Positions 33,630-46,700 of a DNA stretch of 64,000 nt are shown here, piece after piece. Both the position numbers and the translations under genes were made by a program. The stretch is from Amborella trichopoda (lineage: Eukaryota > Streptophyta > Magnoliopsida > Amborellales > Amborellaceae). The stretch covers positions 1,058,080-1,122,079 of the forward strand of contig NW_006500327.1 of assembly GCF_000471905.2 (NCBI RefSeq), written 5' to 3'. Positions within the stretch are counted from its first letter, which is position 1, and each line of letters begins with the position of its first letter. Below the pieces are notes generated by a model. It saw only the letters and a program-made list of their open reading frames with translations, was not told the DNA's origin and made no database searches.

Positions 33630-33956
33630 ACAAAAAGTTCATATTAGGTTAAGGCCCTAAACGGTCAAATTAAAGTGTCTCAAAAACTCACAGGGGAGGA
33701 TTGTTTCGATGCCCAAAAATCATCAAATTGATCATCTAAATATCAAGATGTATGGACAATATAAAAAATAGGTTTTTGAGCTTGAAGATAATATATTTTG
33801 TAATGTATTTTTTGGATCGTTAATTTTCAATTTCAAGTGGTCATAGATCTTCTTATTCTACATTATTTTTTATGTTTTAAATTTTGTAAATAAAGACTTT
33901 TTTAGCCCATCATAAATATTTTCAGTACTAAATATATTTCAATGCAAACCACTCCC
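33630..33956. mobile_element. Mutator-type MITE, family A, diverged (327 bp)
   Basis: The interior has the family order: GGTTGTTTCGATGCCCAAA-type, AAATTGATCATCTAAA, CAAGATGTATGGACAA, TTAATTTTCAA and TTTTAAATTTTGTAAATAAAG. Flanks are CTCACTAAG (33621-33629) and CTCACTAAT (33957-33965), a 9-bp duplication with one mismatch. Confidence 0.72.
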
Positions 33957-33965
33957 CTCACTAAT

Positions 33966-34354
33966 ACGCAGTCAAGTTATAATAAAACAGCGCACTATTA
34001 ACATGTGCTTGAAATTTGGTGTTATTAAATGAAATGAATTGTTGGCCTTAATGTTATTTTCTTTTTCCAAGGGTGTGTATGATAGCAACTAAATTGCATC
34101 ATAATTTTCTTACATTTGGGGCTGCTCATATTTCTATAAAAATTGCAATTTGGTAACAAACACTAAATAATATCTTCTATACAGATCCAATTGAAAAGGA
34201 AGTTCTACAAGACAGGTGTAAGACTAGTCATGCTTTATGCAACTGACTGTTAGCTATGTGCAATGTTGACTTAGAACAACGGTTAGGAAGGGTGATTTGG
34301 TTCAAGTAGAATACTCTAAAAGAGAAGAGAAATGCCTAAAAAGATATGGATGAT
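33966..34354. other. Unassigned sequence
   Basis: I see no gene or repeat boundary here. Confidence 0.4.
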
Positions 34355-35189
34355 TGTTAGGATTTAAGAACCCTCTTAGATGCAGAAATAGGAATCTCAA
34401 ATATTGGATCTCACCAAGATCGTGTATTTATCCAAACAAAACAGGCAAGAGCACGAGCCATAATACAATACGATAAATAAAGCATGAAACACACATGCTA
34501 CACAAACACAGATTTACATGGTTCACCCTAAAGGAGCAACAACCACAGGCACGACAAACTGAAATCCATTATACCAATGAAAAGTTACATCACAGATTTT
34601 AGGGATGCATCTCTAACCCTCAACAAAAACCCTGTCGAGTAAATCCTTTTAGACCCAGTCTCCCTATCAGCACCATTGTTGACTTCTCATATCTATTCCA
34701 CAGCTAGACCACTGATCAAGAAGAGACCATCTCCATTCCACAGCTAAACCACTGTCCAGAAGGAGAACTTTGAGAGCAACCGAGACTCTCTCTCTAAAAC
34801 CACATCTAAACCAATATTTAGGAAGAGACGATCTCCATTCCACAGCTAAACTACTGTCCAAGAGAAGAACCTTGAGTGTAACCGAAACTTTCTCTCTCTA
34901 AAAGGGGGAAAAAGGTACATCCGTGGAGTTTTTTCCATAGGAAACTCTTGCCTTTTCGATGCTAAGGAGGCCATGCTTCTCTCTTTAGAAGAAGCCATCT
35001 TTCCGATATGGTGACCCAAATAAAACATACAAATTCTCTGTACTTTCATATTATATATATAATGTTAGGAGTCCAAACCAAATAGAAAACTTTCTATTTC
35101 TTTTTAGAAACTTATCAATATCAATCTCAATCCCATATAATATGAGATTTTCTTATGTAGTTGATTTTGGATAATCACCATATCCAACA
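34355..35189 (-). mobile_element. Probable solo LTR of a copia-type element (835 bp)
   Basis: Bounded by TGTTAGGATT at the left and TATCCAACA at the right, an inverted TG...CA pair. The interior has the ATGGTTCACCCTAAAGGAGC type of motif familiar from copia LTRs. Flanks GATGA and GATGG match at four of five bases. No primer-binding site adjoins it. Inside, a CATTCCACAGCTA-headed unit is repeated three times at about 34690-34860. Orientation is inferred from similarity to the LTR at 46881. Confidence 0.5.
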
Positions 35190-36241
35190 GATGGAAGTTG
35201 TGAGAGAAGTTACAATGACTTATGATCGTATAACTCTTAATAGAACAAAATAACATAATAAGATTGGTGCAACTAACCCTAAATAATTTCCCTAAGCTTA
35301 AATGATGATAATAACCACTAAAGAAAAAAAATTATGATGATAATGGTGATGTTGATAATGAAATAAATCCAACGAATAATTCAATAGAGAAATTTTTAAA
35401 ATGAGAATCCTGGTCGCTTTTTAGAAAGAGAGAGAGAGTGTGTGTGTGTCCCCCAATCTGGTTACAAAGGTCCTCTAATGGATCCACATTTCCTTTTCTC
35501 TTGGATAGGTTTGTGGTGGGTGGGATCTGCACTTGGGATTCTGTGTTCCCAACCTTAATTCCCTAACCACCAAGCCAGTGAATATTTCCAACTTTTGGCG
35601 AATTATTTGTAATATTTTTTATATCAGTGTAAAAGAATGTGTAAATGCACAAACAGGCTAAATCCCCTAATTTCTTTAGACCATTTATTTTAGCTACACC
35701 TAATCCAACATATAAGAAATTTGATGGCTGAGGTGTATAGTGTTCCTTTTGAAATTGGAGGAAATTGTCCATGGACTTTGAGCTGAGGACTGTGACAGTC
35801 AATTGTCTGATTTCGAATCAAATGGCTCAGAATATTCATATTTTTTGTATTGAAAATAAATGGTCTTATCGTATGCCTTGTGTTCTTCATAACAGACCAT
35901 GGTTTGAAAGAAAATAGAAAATAATATGGCCTGAATGGTAAGTTTTTATTCTCTCCATTGCCGTCCATTCATTGACTGGATGATGATAATGCTTATGACC
36001 ATATATTTCTATAGTCATGTAGATCACACTTTACTCTCTAAAAGGAAAAATAAATATATATTGTTCTCTCCATTTTCAATGGACACTTACCGTTAATACT
36101 GACTTTTTCAAGGCTGATATGGCCTTTTCATGTTGAGTGATACTCTTTGATAAAATGTCCAATATATATCCATCCCTCCCATGTTATAATAACCTCGTAT
36201 GCATTAAGAGAACGCAATTCATGTAACGATGTGCTAATACA
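35190..36241. other. Unassigned, with a foldback remnant
   Basis: AGACCATTTATTTT at 35679 pairs with AAAATAAATGGTCT near 35850. The surrounding words match the 4995-5730 foldback, so a decayed copy probably lies at 35575-35900. Nothing else is recognised; short GA/GT runs lie at 35425-35450. Confidence 0.35.
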
Positions 36242-36249
36242 AGTGGGTT

Positions 36250-37049
36250 TAGGGGTGGCAATGGACCCAGACCCCACCCGAGACCCAAGGGGTAGTCTTG
36301 ATCTGGGTTCGGGCATGGATCAAAAAATTGGACCCAGCAGGTCTGGTCCAGGTCCGGATCTGATTATATTTTTTTGGTCCCAATATATAAAATATATTTA
36401 AATATAGATAAGAGCAATGATTTCATGCAATCGTCGTATACTAATATGATGCAGCAACCTTAAAAAACCATTTTATGGCCATTTGTTTGATCCAAAATTT
36501 GAAATATACACTCTTTTCATTCTAATGAACAATCACAAAAAAAGAAAAACTTGAAAACACAACTTAGAAAATATTTTTTTAGCCCAATTAACATAGGCCA
36601 TTCATTTTGGTAAGATGCGTAGATCTAGGCCTTAGAAGAATTTTTTTCATTTCCAGTTTTTTTGGATGGCTTTATTATCATTAGATGAACAATGTTAAAA
36701 AATAAAAAAATGATTTTGAATTTATAGAGGCTAAGATCTTGAAATTCACAAAGTGAACGGTCTAGATTTGTTTTTGGAGAAGACTCATTTTGACCATATC
36801 TAGGGTTCAATTTGAACTTTTTTTTGTTTGAGAATTGATTATTAAGATGAAGAGAGAGTGTATGCAAAATTTGGAGTCATACAAATATCACAAACATGAT
36901 TTTCTAGAAGTGTCATTACATTATATTATGATACAACCGTTGTATTGGATCATTGCTCTATAGATAAATTTATAGATATTTTAATTTTTGGGTTGGGTCT
37001 GATCCAGTTGGACCCAGACCCAACCCGACCCGACCCGCTATCACCCCTA
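36250..37049. mobile_element. hAT-like element (800 bp) with perfect 8-bp target duplication
   Basis: It starts TAGGGGTGGCAATGG and ends GCTATCACCCCTA; the terminal TAGGGGTG is an exact inverted repeat. It is flanked by a perfect 8-bp duplication AGTGGGTT (36242-36249 and 37050-37057), diagnostic of hAT. Subterminal sequence is rich in GACCC/GGGTC. About 550 bp of its interior is a second, nested MITE (36411-36959), so the hAT-like element itself is only about 245 bp and cannot encode a transposase. Confidence 0.85.
36411..36959. mobile_element. MITE (549 bp) nested in the hAT-like element
   Basis: The ends are AGAGCAATGAT and ATCATTGCTCT, an exact 11-bp inverted repeat, flanked by ATAGATA on both sides (36404-36410 and 36960-36966). 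A diverged relative is at about 57550-58010, sharing the order TACTCTTTTCATT, TTAACATAGGCC, TTATCATTAGATGAACAATG and TCATTTTGAC. It is non-coding. Confidence 0.82.
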
Positions 37050-37057
37050 AGTGGGTT

Positions 37058-37290
37058 ATGATTGGTTCATGACGAGTTCTTTTAAGTTATGTGAAGTGAC
37101 TTTTAAGAAGAAAAATGTCAAAATTGGCGACGGTGAATGTCATCAATAACCATGCATATTCTGGTAAAGAGTCATCTAAAAGCATGTAGAATTAGTCAAT
37201 TAAAAGCATGCAGAATGATCCCCTATAAAAACGTAAAAAATTGTCTCTAATAATCTTGGGGATAATAGGAATATTACGGATACCGATACT
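37058..37290. other. Unassigned sequence
   Basis: Nothing is recognised apart from short duplications of an AAAGCATG word at 37179-37210. Confidence 0.35.
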
Positions 37291-37296
37291 ATTATT

Positions 37297-37345
37297 ATCA
37301 TCATCCGGGCTTTATTCAAATTATTTGGAGTCGGCTGCAGATATA
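37297..37345 (-). repeat. RTE-type LINE 3'-end fragment
   Basis: ATCATCATCCGGGCTTTATT then TTTGGAGTCGGCTGCAGAT matches the conserved 3' end of plant RTE LINEs (GCCGAC next to CCCAAAT, then ATAAGGC) read on the minus strand. Only the tail is present. Confidence 0.5.
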
Positions 37346-37479
37346 GATATTATGGTAGTCAAAATTGCCTCTTGTGTTTGTTTTCAAACTTTAGTGTTAT
37401 TATGGTCTTTGGAGGGGAAGAAAGAGATTTTTAGGGAACAAGTAAGATCCCTAATGATTTTTATACATGGGGATCAAAG

Positions 37480-39230
37480 ATATAAAGTACTCTTACTTTT
37501 AGGGGGCCACTCCTTTGGTGGGGAGGGATCTCCATAGGAGAGTCTTTAGTTTTTCTATGGTATTTTGAGTTGAGGCTTACTTTCCACTCCTAGTAGAGAA
37601 GTCTCTCTGCTGCTTTCAATGTTATCTTTTTAGTTGTGGTGCTGTAATGGGAAATATGGAAGTTGATCGGCAGTATCCAATCATGAGAGCGGTTAAGAAG
37701 GTAAAACCAGATAGGATTTTATCAGTGTGTAGAGAGAGGCATATCTCTTGCCGCCTCCCAAACATATTTAGAAGGGAAATTATCAATGTTTAGATATAGG
37801 TATATTTTTTTGTAACACAAAAGTGTAGTCTTTATTGATAGTAGATTTGGGCATGCCAACGCCAAAAATTAGCTTTTTGAGATGAACCACATAAATCTTT
37901 ATATTATTGTGATGTTTTTATTAACATTTTATTTTCTTGCACTCATTATATGGATATATTTGTCTATTTACATTTGACAACTATGCATAGTATCTAAGCA
38001 ATATGTGGCAATTGACGAGGGTTTTATCTTTTGTAAGCCCTTGGCGAGTATAGAAGGAAAAATCAGCGAGTGTTTTGTTGATATTTAGATAGGTTTTTTT
38101 TTTTTTTGGTAACACCAACATGTAATATGTGTAACTGGTGAACCACATAAGTCTTTCTGTTATTGTGGTGTACTATTCTTATTGTTTTATTTTCTTACAC
38201 TTGATTTCTGTTTATATTTGTCTATTTCTTTAGCAACTATGTCCACGATCTAGGGTAGGATCAGAATAATTAGGGCACCTGGTTATGTAAGCTAGGACTC
38301 CTGGGGATCATACACTTGATGCTTGAGCACAAGGTTTGTACTGGGCTAATGTTTATATTTTGAATGGATAAAAATGCATGACAAAGTTAAGGTGGTTACA
38401 TTGTCTAAGGTGGAGCAATGTGGATGCAAATTGTTTGCAAATTCCACAATGATTTTATTCAACAAGAGAGAAGAAATAAAAAAAATCTATAGATGTCAAC
38501 ATGGGAAATCTGGTAATTTGATATCAAGGTGATGATTACTAAGTTTAGCGATAGTCAAAATCACCACTCCTATATTTTCCTAAATATTGAGGATATGATA
38601 TTTGAACAAATAAGTTTCTCTAAATATTAAAGGTATTATTATCTTTGGGCAAAAAGCACATGAGGTTTCTCAGAAAACAAGTTGTAAACCCTAATTATTT
38701 CTATATAAGAGGATCAAATAAATATAGTACTCTTTTTATAGGCAACCATTGGGGTTATGCAAAAGGGCCTCAAAGAGAGAGGAGTCTCCAAAAAAAAAAA
38801 GTTTGACCTCCTAAATAAATGTGGTCTTCTCATAAGATTTTGGATTAATTCCCTTCCCATTTCAAGAGAGGATCTTTCAGTTACTCTCAATGTTATCTTT
38901 TTGATAGTGGTATCATTTCATTTAGTCTCAATGTTATCTTTTTGATAGTGGTATCATTTACTCTCAATGTTATCGTTTTGGTAGTCGTATCATGGTAGGA
39001 AAGATGAATGCTAATAGCATTGTTTTCGGTCAAGAGTATATTTAGATGGAAAAACTGACAAGGGTTTTGTCAATGTTTAGAAATAGGTATATTTGTTGTA
39101 ATCCAAAACTGCCTTCATCGAATTGCATTCATGGTTGTAGTAGTCTATTACATATTTAGCTAACTATTTACATAATCTGTAATAGTTAGCTAAGTATTTA
39201 CATAATCTTGGGTAAGCTCTCGGCATTTGT
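37480..39230 (+). repeat. Cluster of degenerate copia-type LTR ends
   Basis: Three overlapping remnants repeat one order of motifs: CAATGTTATCTTTTT, then CAATGTTTAGATATAGGTAT, TTTGTAACAC, GAACCACATAAATCTTT, TTATTGTGGTGT and TTGTCTATTT. They lie at about 37610-38000, 38060-38260 and 38880-39160. A short unit around TGTTATCTTTTTGATAGTGG is tandemly repeated at 38886-38990. No coding domain remains. Likely relics of one copia family inserted repeatedly. Confidence 0.5.
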
Positions 39231-41370
39231 TGTTTGCTAAGGGACGGGTTTCCAAGGACCTAGAAGAGTAAACATGCTGAACAGAGTTTGATACGAAAAA
39301 TAGATCACCCTCCTCTAGGATTGGAAGTCAAAAACTCGAAGACCTACAAGAATAAACATGCTGAAGATGGTTTGATGCAAGAAATAGATCAGTCTCATAG
39401 AGAATGGAAGTTAAAAAGCTTAATATGTTTGTTTAAACGCTATATAAATTGCTGAAATGTATAGAAGTATAACACATTTAAACAATAGAATCATCTTCAG
39501 TTCTTAATCATGTATAATAAAGATACTTCGACGGCTTGACCTGCTTTCATGGAGTGTTGTTCATGCGGGTCGATGTCTTGGGTTCGTAGCCCTGATTGAC
39601 TGATGCCGTGGATGGCCCCCTCTCCTCTCAAATAATAAAGATACTTTAAACTAGTTAAATTTTTTATACTTTAAACGATTTTAAATCGCTTAAATTTTTT
39701 GGCTATTTGTATGCATTGCTTACACATTTTGTGGATATATGATTCAGCTCTTTTAACACACTCAAATATTTCATGAATATTAAGCTGTTAATGGGTTAAA
39801 AGAATTTCGTTTGATCTGTAGTCAAGAAATCATGAAATTCAAAGAAATCAAATTTAAAGAAAAAGAAACCAAAGGTCTGACATGGACTTTTGGTTTGGAA
39901 ATGGGTTGGTGAGCTTAATGTGGAGTTACTTGTCTGACACACTCTTGGCTTTCTCTCTTTTACATCTATTATTGCCCTGTCCAATATGCATGGGATGCGT
40001 CAAGCTAACATTTTATTTGAGGATTCAGACTCAATTAAATGTTTGACACCACCTTAAATATGAAGCTTGTACGCTACTGAGAAGGCCTCTTTACTCCAAG
40101 GCCAATGATTTACTTGGATGAAAATGGAAACGTGGATTATTAGAACCTGATATGATCTGACACATTTATTCTAGAGAGAGAGAGAGAGAGAGAGATGGTA
40201 ATAAATAGAAAAATATGTACAATCATCATTTTCATAATATCAGATGAAAAATATATCATTCAAGTTTTTAAGGGGCATTTGTTTGCAATGTAAATTGGGA
40301 ACACTTACATAATTATTTGAATTACTAACATATTACAATAACTTTCATGCATGCTTATATGGTTTATGGAGCTAAGGCTCTTCAAAACCTGTCCATTCAA
40401 CAAAGAAAATGCCAATGCCTTCCAAACAAAATTCTCCCTCTTTTGCGCAAATTATCACTGGCAAATCATAACATGACCATTTGAGGTGAGGGCGTTTGAA
40501 TATTTATGATTTTGTTGTATACTTCGATTGGTCAAAAACTCAATCATGAGACATATTAACTCTTTTGGCTTGGGAAATTAATGCACCTCTTCAACAGGGT
40601 TTGCTGCCACATTGATTTCTCATTCATTGCAGGACAGGAATTTCATGGTTAGTAAATGAAAGAAAGATTCACAGGGAAATGGGTAGGAAAGTTTAGATTG
40701 AGAATATTTGTAACATTACAAAAAGGGAGAAAAACTTCAAGATGAATGTGGTTATTCTTACAACTTCAAATGCAAGGCATGAGCGATAAGGGTTTCCAAA
40801 TGTAATGGATAGGCACATGAGCTTTTGCAATTATTGAAGAGAAGCATCAATATCAGATGTTGATAGCATAAGAATCCGTGAGACAGAAAATGAATGAAGA
40901 ACGTAGTTCTGCTACAACACAAATTAACGGTTCAAGTGGCAAACCACTGAACATAGTTTGATATTGATCATTGCTGGACAGTTGTTCATTACATTCGATC
41001 TTTAGAACCTCAATAGCTGAAAGATAAAACATGGATCACAATGTTCTGATTGCAATGAACTCCAATTAGCTGGCAATTTGATGAACACAAACTGACTAAA
41101 CTATACATACAACATTGGTTTGATTATTTCTTATTATGAAGTATAGCGGACAGTCTCCAAGCAGTCTGATTTCCTCAATCAACAGCATGCTATAAAAGCT
41201 ACTACTTTCTTCTTTCTTTAACTCACTACACAGGTGGTTTATCATCTTTCTTAAATCTGATTTCTGTAGATTACACCAGAAATACCATTTCCTGTGAACA
41301 AAGTTATTTTAGGGCCTAAAGCAACGTAGAACCACTCCAAAGCCTAAACATCACAAACACAAGAAAACAT
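39231..41370. other. Intergenic, nothing recognised
   Basis: No gene was recognised. A GA microsatellite lies at 40172-40195. Confidence 0.4.
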
Positions 41371-41834
41371 ACTTGAGGTTACTTCCTGTTTTCCAAGCTA
41401 CAAGAATTCAGAGTTATGGATGGTCAAAAGAATGTACAAAGAAAAAAAGCAATTTCAGTGTTTCAGTGTATTCTAGGTATCATTACAATAGAATCACCTC
41501 TCACAAAGACTTGGAAAAGCAAAATCCATATGAAATATGCACTATTCTATACAAAATTGAAAAACTTCACAAAGAAAATCAATTATCAGTAAGGAAGTGT
41601 GAGCTCCTAAGTCCCTATCCAAGATGTCTTTGGCCATACTCCAGCTTAGGAAAGAGGCGGAGCTCTTATTGGGGTTTCTTGGTTTGTGCTTGTAGCGCTC
41701 TCCAAATGGCTAGCCGTATTTTCAACCCCAACCACTTTGCAAATAGCTGCGCCACCCTATGTACCATGGATTCTTTTACTTGGTCGCTGTACTGGTGTCG
41801 ACATGTAGTTGATACACATACCAATATGGTGCAG

Positions 41835-43790
41835 AGGATAAAAACCAAGGTTTGGAAACCAAAAAAGAGGCACTGGTCTCAGGTTCTAGACAAGGTAGAG
41901 AGACATCTAGCGGTTTGGAAAGGTAGATATCTCTCTTTGGCAGGAAGAGTTACCTTGATCAATGCCACCCTGGCAAATACCCCTGTCTACTTCATGTCCC
42001 TTTACCAGATGCCTGCACAGGTGGCTAAAAGCATAGAACAACTTATGCGGAATTTCTTGTGGTCTGGACAGCCAAAAGGACCAAATTCCACCTAGTAGCA
42101 TGGGAAAATATCTGCCTACCAAGAAAGCATGGGAGTCTAGGGATTCGGGTCCTTAGGAAACAAAATACAGCACTCCTTGGCATATGGTGGTGGCGCCTAG
42201 CCTCTCAGCCAGATTCTCTTTGGGCTCAGGTTTTACGATGTAAAAACAGGATCCCGGATGAAACCTGAGTGCCAGAAAGGATCCAGAGGCATAGAGTATC
42301 AAGAGCTTGGAAATCCTTTGCCTCCTCCCTTTCACAGTTCAAAAGATTCATAAGATTCCTTCCTAGAGAAGGCTATAGGGTGAGTTTCTGGACAGATTTA
42401 TGGCTAGGAAACTCTCCACTGTGTCATGCCTTCCCAACCCTATGTTCTCTTGCCTCTAACAAAAACTCCACTATCGTCGATGAAATGCTGCTTTCAAGTG
42501 GCCGAAGAGTCTGGAACCCATCATTTCGAAGAAACCACTCAGACGAGGAATCCAATCAATTCCAACTACTCTCGAATGCTCTTTCCTCACTATTTATCCC
42601 AACTCATGGGAAAGACAGCATAGTTTGGACTCTTTCCCCCTCAAGTTTCTTTACGGTAGCCTCTTTTTATAAAAGTATCACCCAGCCCCCTACTTACCCT
42701 CTCAATCCCACCTCAGTTCTGGCAAAAGTATGGTCAACCATTGCCCCACCTAAGATTCAAACCTTCAATTGGATTGCATGTTCCCAAAGAGCACTCACAG
42801 TGGACCAACTACAAAAACGAGGGATCTCAATCCCTATTAGATGTGCCCTGTGCCTATGCGAGGAGGAATCCAACCCACACATCTTTATTTCTTGCGATTT
42901 TACCCATAAGTTGTGGAGGCATGTGTTGCAACTCTTCGGTATTCATTGGGTCACACCCCCTACAGTCAGGGCCCTGATATCTTCGAATTGGAGTCACACT
43001 GGCTACTGTCTACTGGCTCGAAGAACTTTATGGAAGGCTATTGTGGCTGCTACCATAGGGACAATATGGGTAGAAAGGAATAACAGAATTTTCAATGGAC
43101 TTAAACTCCACCTACCAGCTCTTTTCCACAAGGTAACTTCACTGGCCTCCTTTTGGACCGCTAATCACAAGATCTTCTCGGGTTTATCAAGGAACTTTTT
43201 CCTTTGCCAATGGAACTCCCAATACGCAAAAGCTATGGCTCTCCTATTGGGTCTCAAAAAATTCAATCCATCATGGGGCACACACTTGATTGTGGAAGGA
43301 GACTCACAAAACACTATTTCACAGGCAAGTGGGATGACCTCTCTTCCATGGCAACTAATTACAATTTTTGATGAAATTACTCACATTTGCAGTGATATGT
43401 ACGTCTCCTGGAAGCATACATGGAGGACGTCCAACGAACTTGTAGATCTCATGGCGAAAGAGGGAGCTAGATTCCAATTGGAAGAGCAGCCCAGGTCCTA
43501 CTCCTTTTTTGTTCAGGACTACAGCCGTACTACGTAGCCTCTCCCTTTTTGTTCAGGACCACAACCATTCTACGTAGCCTCCCTCGACGGAGCACTCCAC
43601 AGTCTCAATGTTACTTTTTTGAAAAACCATGGTAAATCATTGTATCTGGGCGGGACTTATAAGCCTTTTATGTACATGACTGACTAATGTATTTTTTACT
43701 GAAAGCCACCCATAGCAAGTGCCTTCAGTCTCTCACAATTCTGTAACTATTACTGTCTTAGTAATACAACGTTAACATTTCTCAAAAAAT
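41835..43790 (+). pseudogene. L1-type LINE, 5'-truncated and broken
   Basis: The 3' part of a plant L1-like LINE polyprotein. From 41835 the translation has the post-RT region AVWKGRYLSLAGRVTLINA...YFMSLYQMP...MRNFLWSG (to about 42095). It then continues in another frame (FHLVAWENICLPRK...GSLGIRVL, 42059-42268) after a frameshift near 42090. A TGA stop at 42266-42268 breaks that frame, which resumes to 43537. This last part has the zf-RVT region (WSTIAPPKIQTFNW, CALC...H...C) and an RNase H-like domain with VEGDS and NELVDLMAKEG; its first acidic residue and the AEA motif are lost. The reverse transcriptase core is absent. A poly(A)-like run ends it near 43785. Sequence at 41373-41830 in the same frame is not recognisable LINE. 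Confidence 0.8.
43505..43590. repeat. 40-bp tandem pair at the LINE 3' end
   Basis: TTTTTGTTCAGGAC followed by TACGTAGCCT occurs twice, starting near 43507 and 43547. The first copy includes the LINE stop codon. Confidence 0.75.
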
Positions 43791-43794
43791 CTTT

Positions 43795-46700
43795 CATCAT
43801 AAATTTCGTAGCCAACTGAGCTTTAAGTGTTGCAATATTTCCTTTGTTTGGTCCTGCAACAATTATGTCATCGACATATAATAACAAGATAATAAAGCTT
43901 TCATCACCATATCCATGAAAATAGGCACAATGGTCAGCTTCATATCTTCTATCACCATATCCATGAAAATAGGAACAATGGTCAGCTTCACATCAACGAA
44001 AATTCAAGCTCAACATACAAGAGTCAAATCGTTTGTACCAATATCTTGGCACCTGTTTCAACCCATACAATGATTTCTTGGGCCTACAAACCAAATTCAC
44101 TTTACCTTCCTAAAAGATACCCTCTGATCATATAAAATTTGTTTTTATATCACCATGCAAAGATGCAATTTTCACATCTAATTGTTCTAACTCTAAATCA
44201 AGAATAGCAGCCATAGCCAAAACAACTCTAATAGTGGACATGCACACAACAGGAGAAAAAATCTCATCTAAATAAAAACCTGATTTCTGAGCATAACCTT
44301 TCACAACCAATTGAGCATTGTACCTTTCAACAATATCATCAGGACCCCTGTCTTCTTCTTGAAGACCCACATGCAACCAATTACCTTTCGCTTCTCTGGT
44401 CATTCGACGAGGTCCAATGTTTTATTTTTTGCATGACCTCCATCTCTTCTTCCATGGATGCTCTCTATTGACCGGCTTCATCGACCTCACATGCCTCATG
44501 AAAAGAATCTGGCCCACCCTCCTTTGTTAGGCAAACATATGACAAGACATATAGACGTTAAGCCTCACAATAACCTTTTTAGGCCTATTAGATCTTCTTA
44601 ATTCAGAATCACCTAAATATTGTTCAAGCTCTTGGATAATTTCAAGTTATTGGTCCTGACCACTATCTCACTAGTTCTCATGGCTGCATTCCCACCTCAA
44701 CAACTTTTGCATCTTGCTCATCTTTTTATTTCTGTATGGAATTTTCATTGAAAACAACATCTCGGCTAACTATAACCTTGTGGTCAGTAGGATCCCACAA
44801 TATGTACCCCTTTGTACCATCAACATAGCCAAGAAAAACACACTTCTTGGATTTTTCATCCAACTCGGTTCTTTTCTCCTTTGGAATCAAAGAATATGCA
44901 TCACAACAAAAAATATGTAGGAAAGAATAATCAACTGGTTTACCTATCCAACCGTCTTTTAGTGACTTGTAGTCAATAGCAAAACCAAGAGACCTATTGA
45001 GTAGGAAACAAGTTGAACGAACTTCCTATGCCTAGAAACACTGCTCTAATGTAGCAGCACTCAACACACACCTGACACGCTCCATAATGGTACGATTCAT
45101 CCTCTCAACAACACTATTTTGCTGAGGTGTTCCAGGAACTATCAACTGCCTAGCAACATCATGCTTACTACAAAAATTATTAAATTTACCAAAACAAAAT
45201 TCTCCCTCATTATCAATTCTTAGACATTTGATGCTCTTAAGTCTTAACCTTTTTTATTTTCAACCAAGGCCTTAAATTTTTGGAAACAATTGAATTTTTT
45301 GAAACAATTGAAGGCATTTGATTTCTTTTTCAACATATAAACTCACTTTTCTTGAAAAATGATCAATAAAAGTGACAAAATATGCAGCACCCCCCATAGA
45401 AACAACATGTGATTCCCATGTGTCTAAATGAATCAATTCTAAAAAATCCTTACTTTTAGTGGTGGATAAAGCAAAACGTAATTTGTTTTGTTTTCCAAAT
45501 AAGCATGACTCACAAAAATCTAAATTAAAAGATTTTAAACCAGAGAGGAGGTTTTTATTGAGAAGTATCTTGAGTCCACGCTCGCTCGTGACTCAAACGT
45601 GCATGCCATGTCATGACAGAGTCCACCTCTGTACTATCGGCCTCTCCCAAAACTGTTTCTCCAACAAGTCTATACAAATTGCCTACTAACTCTCCTTTTG
45701 CAACCACTAATGCTCCTTTTGAAATATTCAAACATCTATTGTCCCCAATAAATTTAAAGCATTGCTCATTAAAATTTTCTAAGGACAAGAGACTCCTCCT
45801 GAGATCTAGAACATGTCTAACACCCGGGATGGTGCATATGCCTCCATTGAACATCTTGATTCAGACATCTTCAACTCCCACTATTTTACATGAGTCATTA
45901 TTTTCTATGTAAACAATACCTCCATCACATGGTTGGTACCTATAGAACTAATCCCTATGTAGAGTCATGTGAAAGGATGCACTTGAATCAAGTAACCAAT
46001 ACTACAAAACTTCCTCCCTATCCACAAACTTAATTTCCTCTACTAGATTTCCCTGAGATCAACTTGAACTAGGCTTCTCATTAAAACCAGATTTAGAGGC
46101 TTCCTGGTTCCCCTTTTGTACCTTACAATCTTTTCTCACATGGCCTAACTTTTCACAACTCCAACACTTCACTTTCTTATATCTTCTTGATTTAGATCTT
46201 CACTGACCTCTACCATAGCTCTCTCCATTGATCTTCCCCGTGCTACAAACACATTCCCAAGGGAATCCTTACCAGACTTTTGCCTAGACTCTTCGCCAGA
46301 AGTGCTGAAACAACATAATCAAATTCAAGAGATTTTTCACTACTGAGATTCATGATTAATCCATCCCATGATTCCGGCATAAAACAAAGTAAAATAGCTG
46401 CTTTATTTACATCAAGTGACATCGACTTGCTAATCAAGGCATTAAACTCATTTAAGTGTCCTTGCAAAGATATACCATCACTCATCTTGAGATTGTAAAG
46501 TTTTTGTGAAGAAAATTTTTATCAAGAGTCTTACCTTCATAGGTATTTTTCAGCCCGTCCCATAAATCTTTTGCAATAGTTTTTTAGGAGACATTGAATA
46601 AAACGAACTCATCAAGCGACAAGAAAATATTTGTCCTGGCCCACTCATCCTTCTTATCATCCATTTTTTCAGGTTTTTTTTCTTTGCCTTTTAAAGCCAC

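Noticed and set aside
34667-35049. Minus-strand frames with repeated SLAVEWRSSL residues
   Set aside because: They lie in the repeated segment of a probable solo LTR.
39540-39620. tRNA-like GGTTCGTAGCC loop
   Set aside because: No acceptor stem, D arm or anticodon arm could be folded around it.
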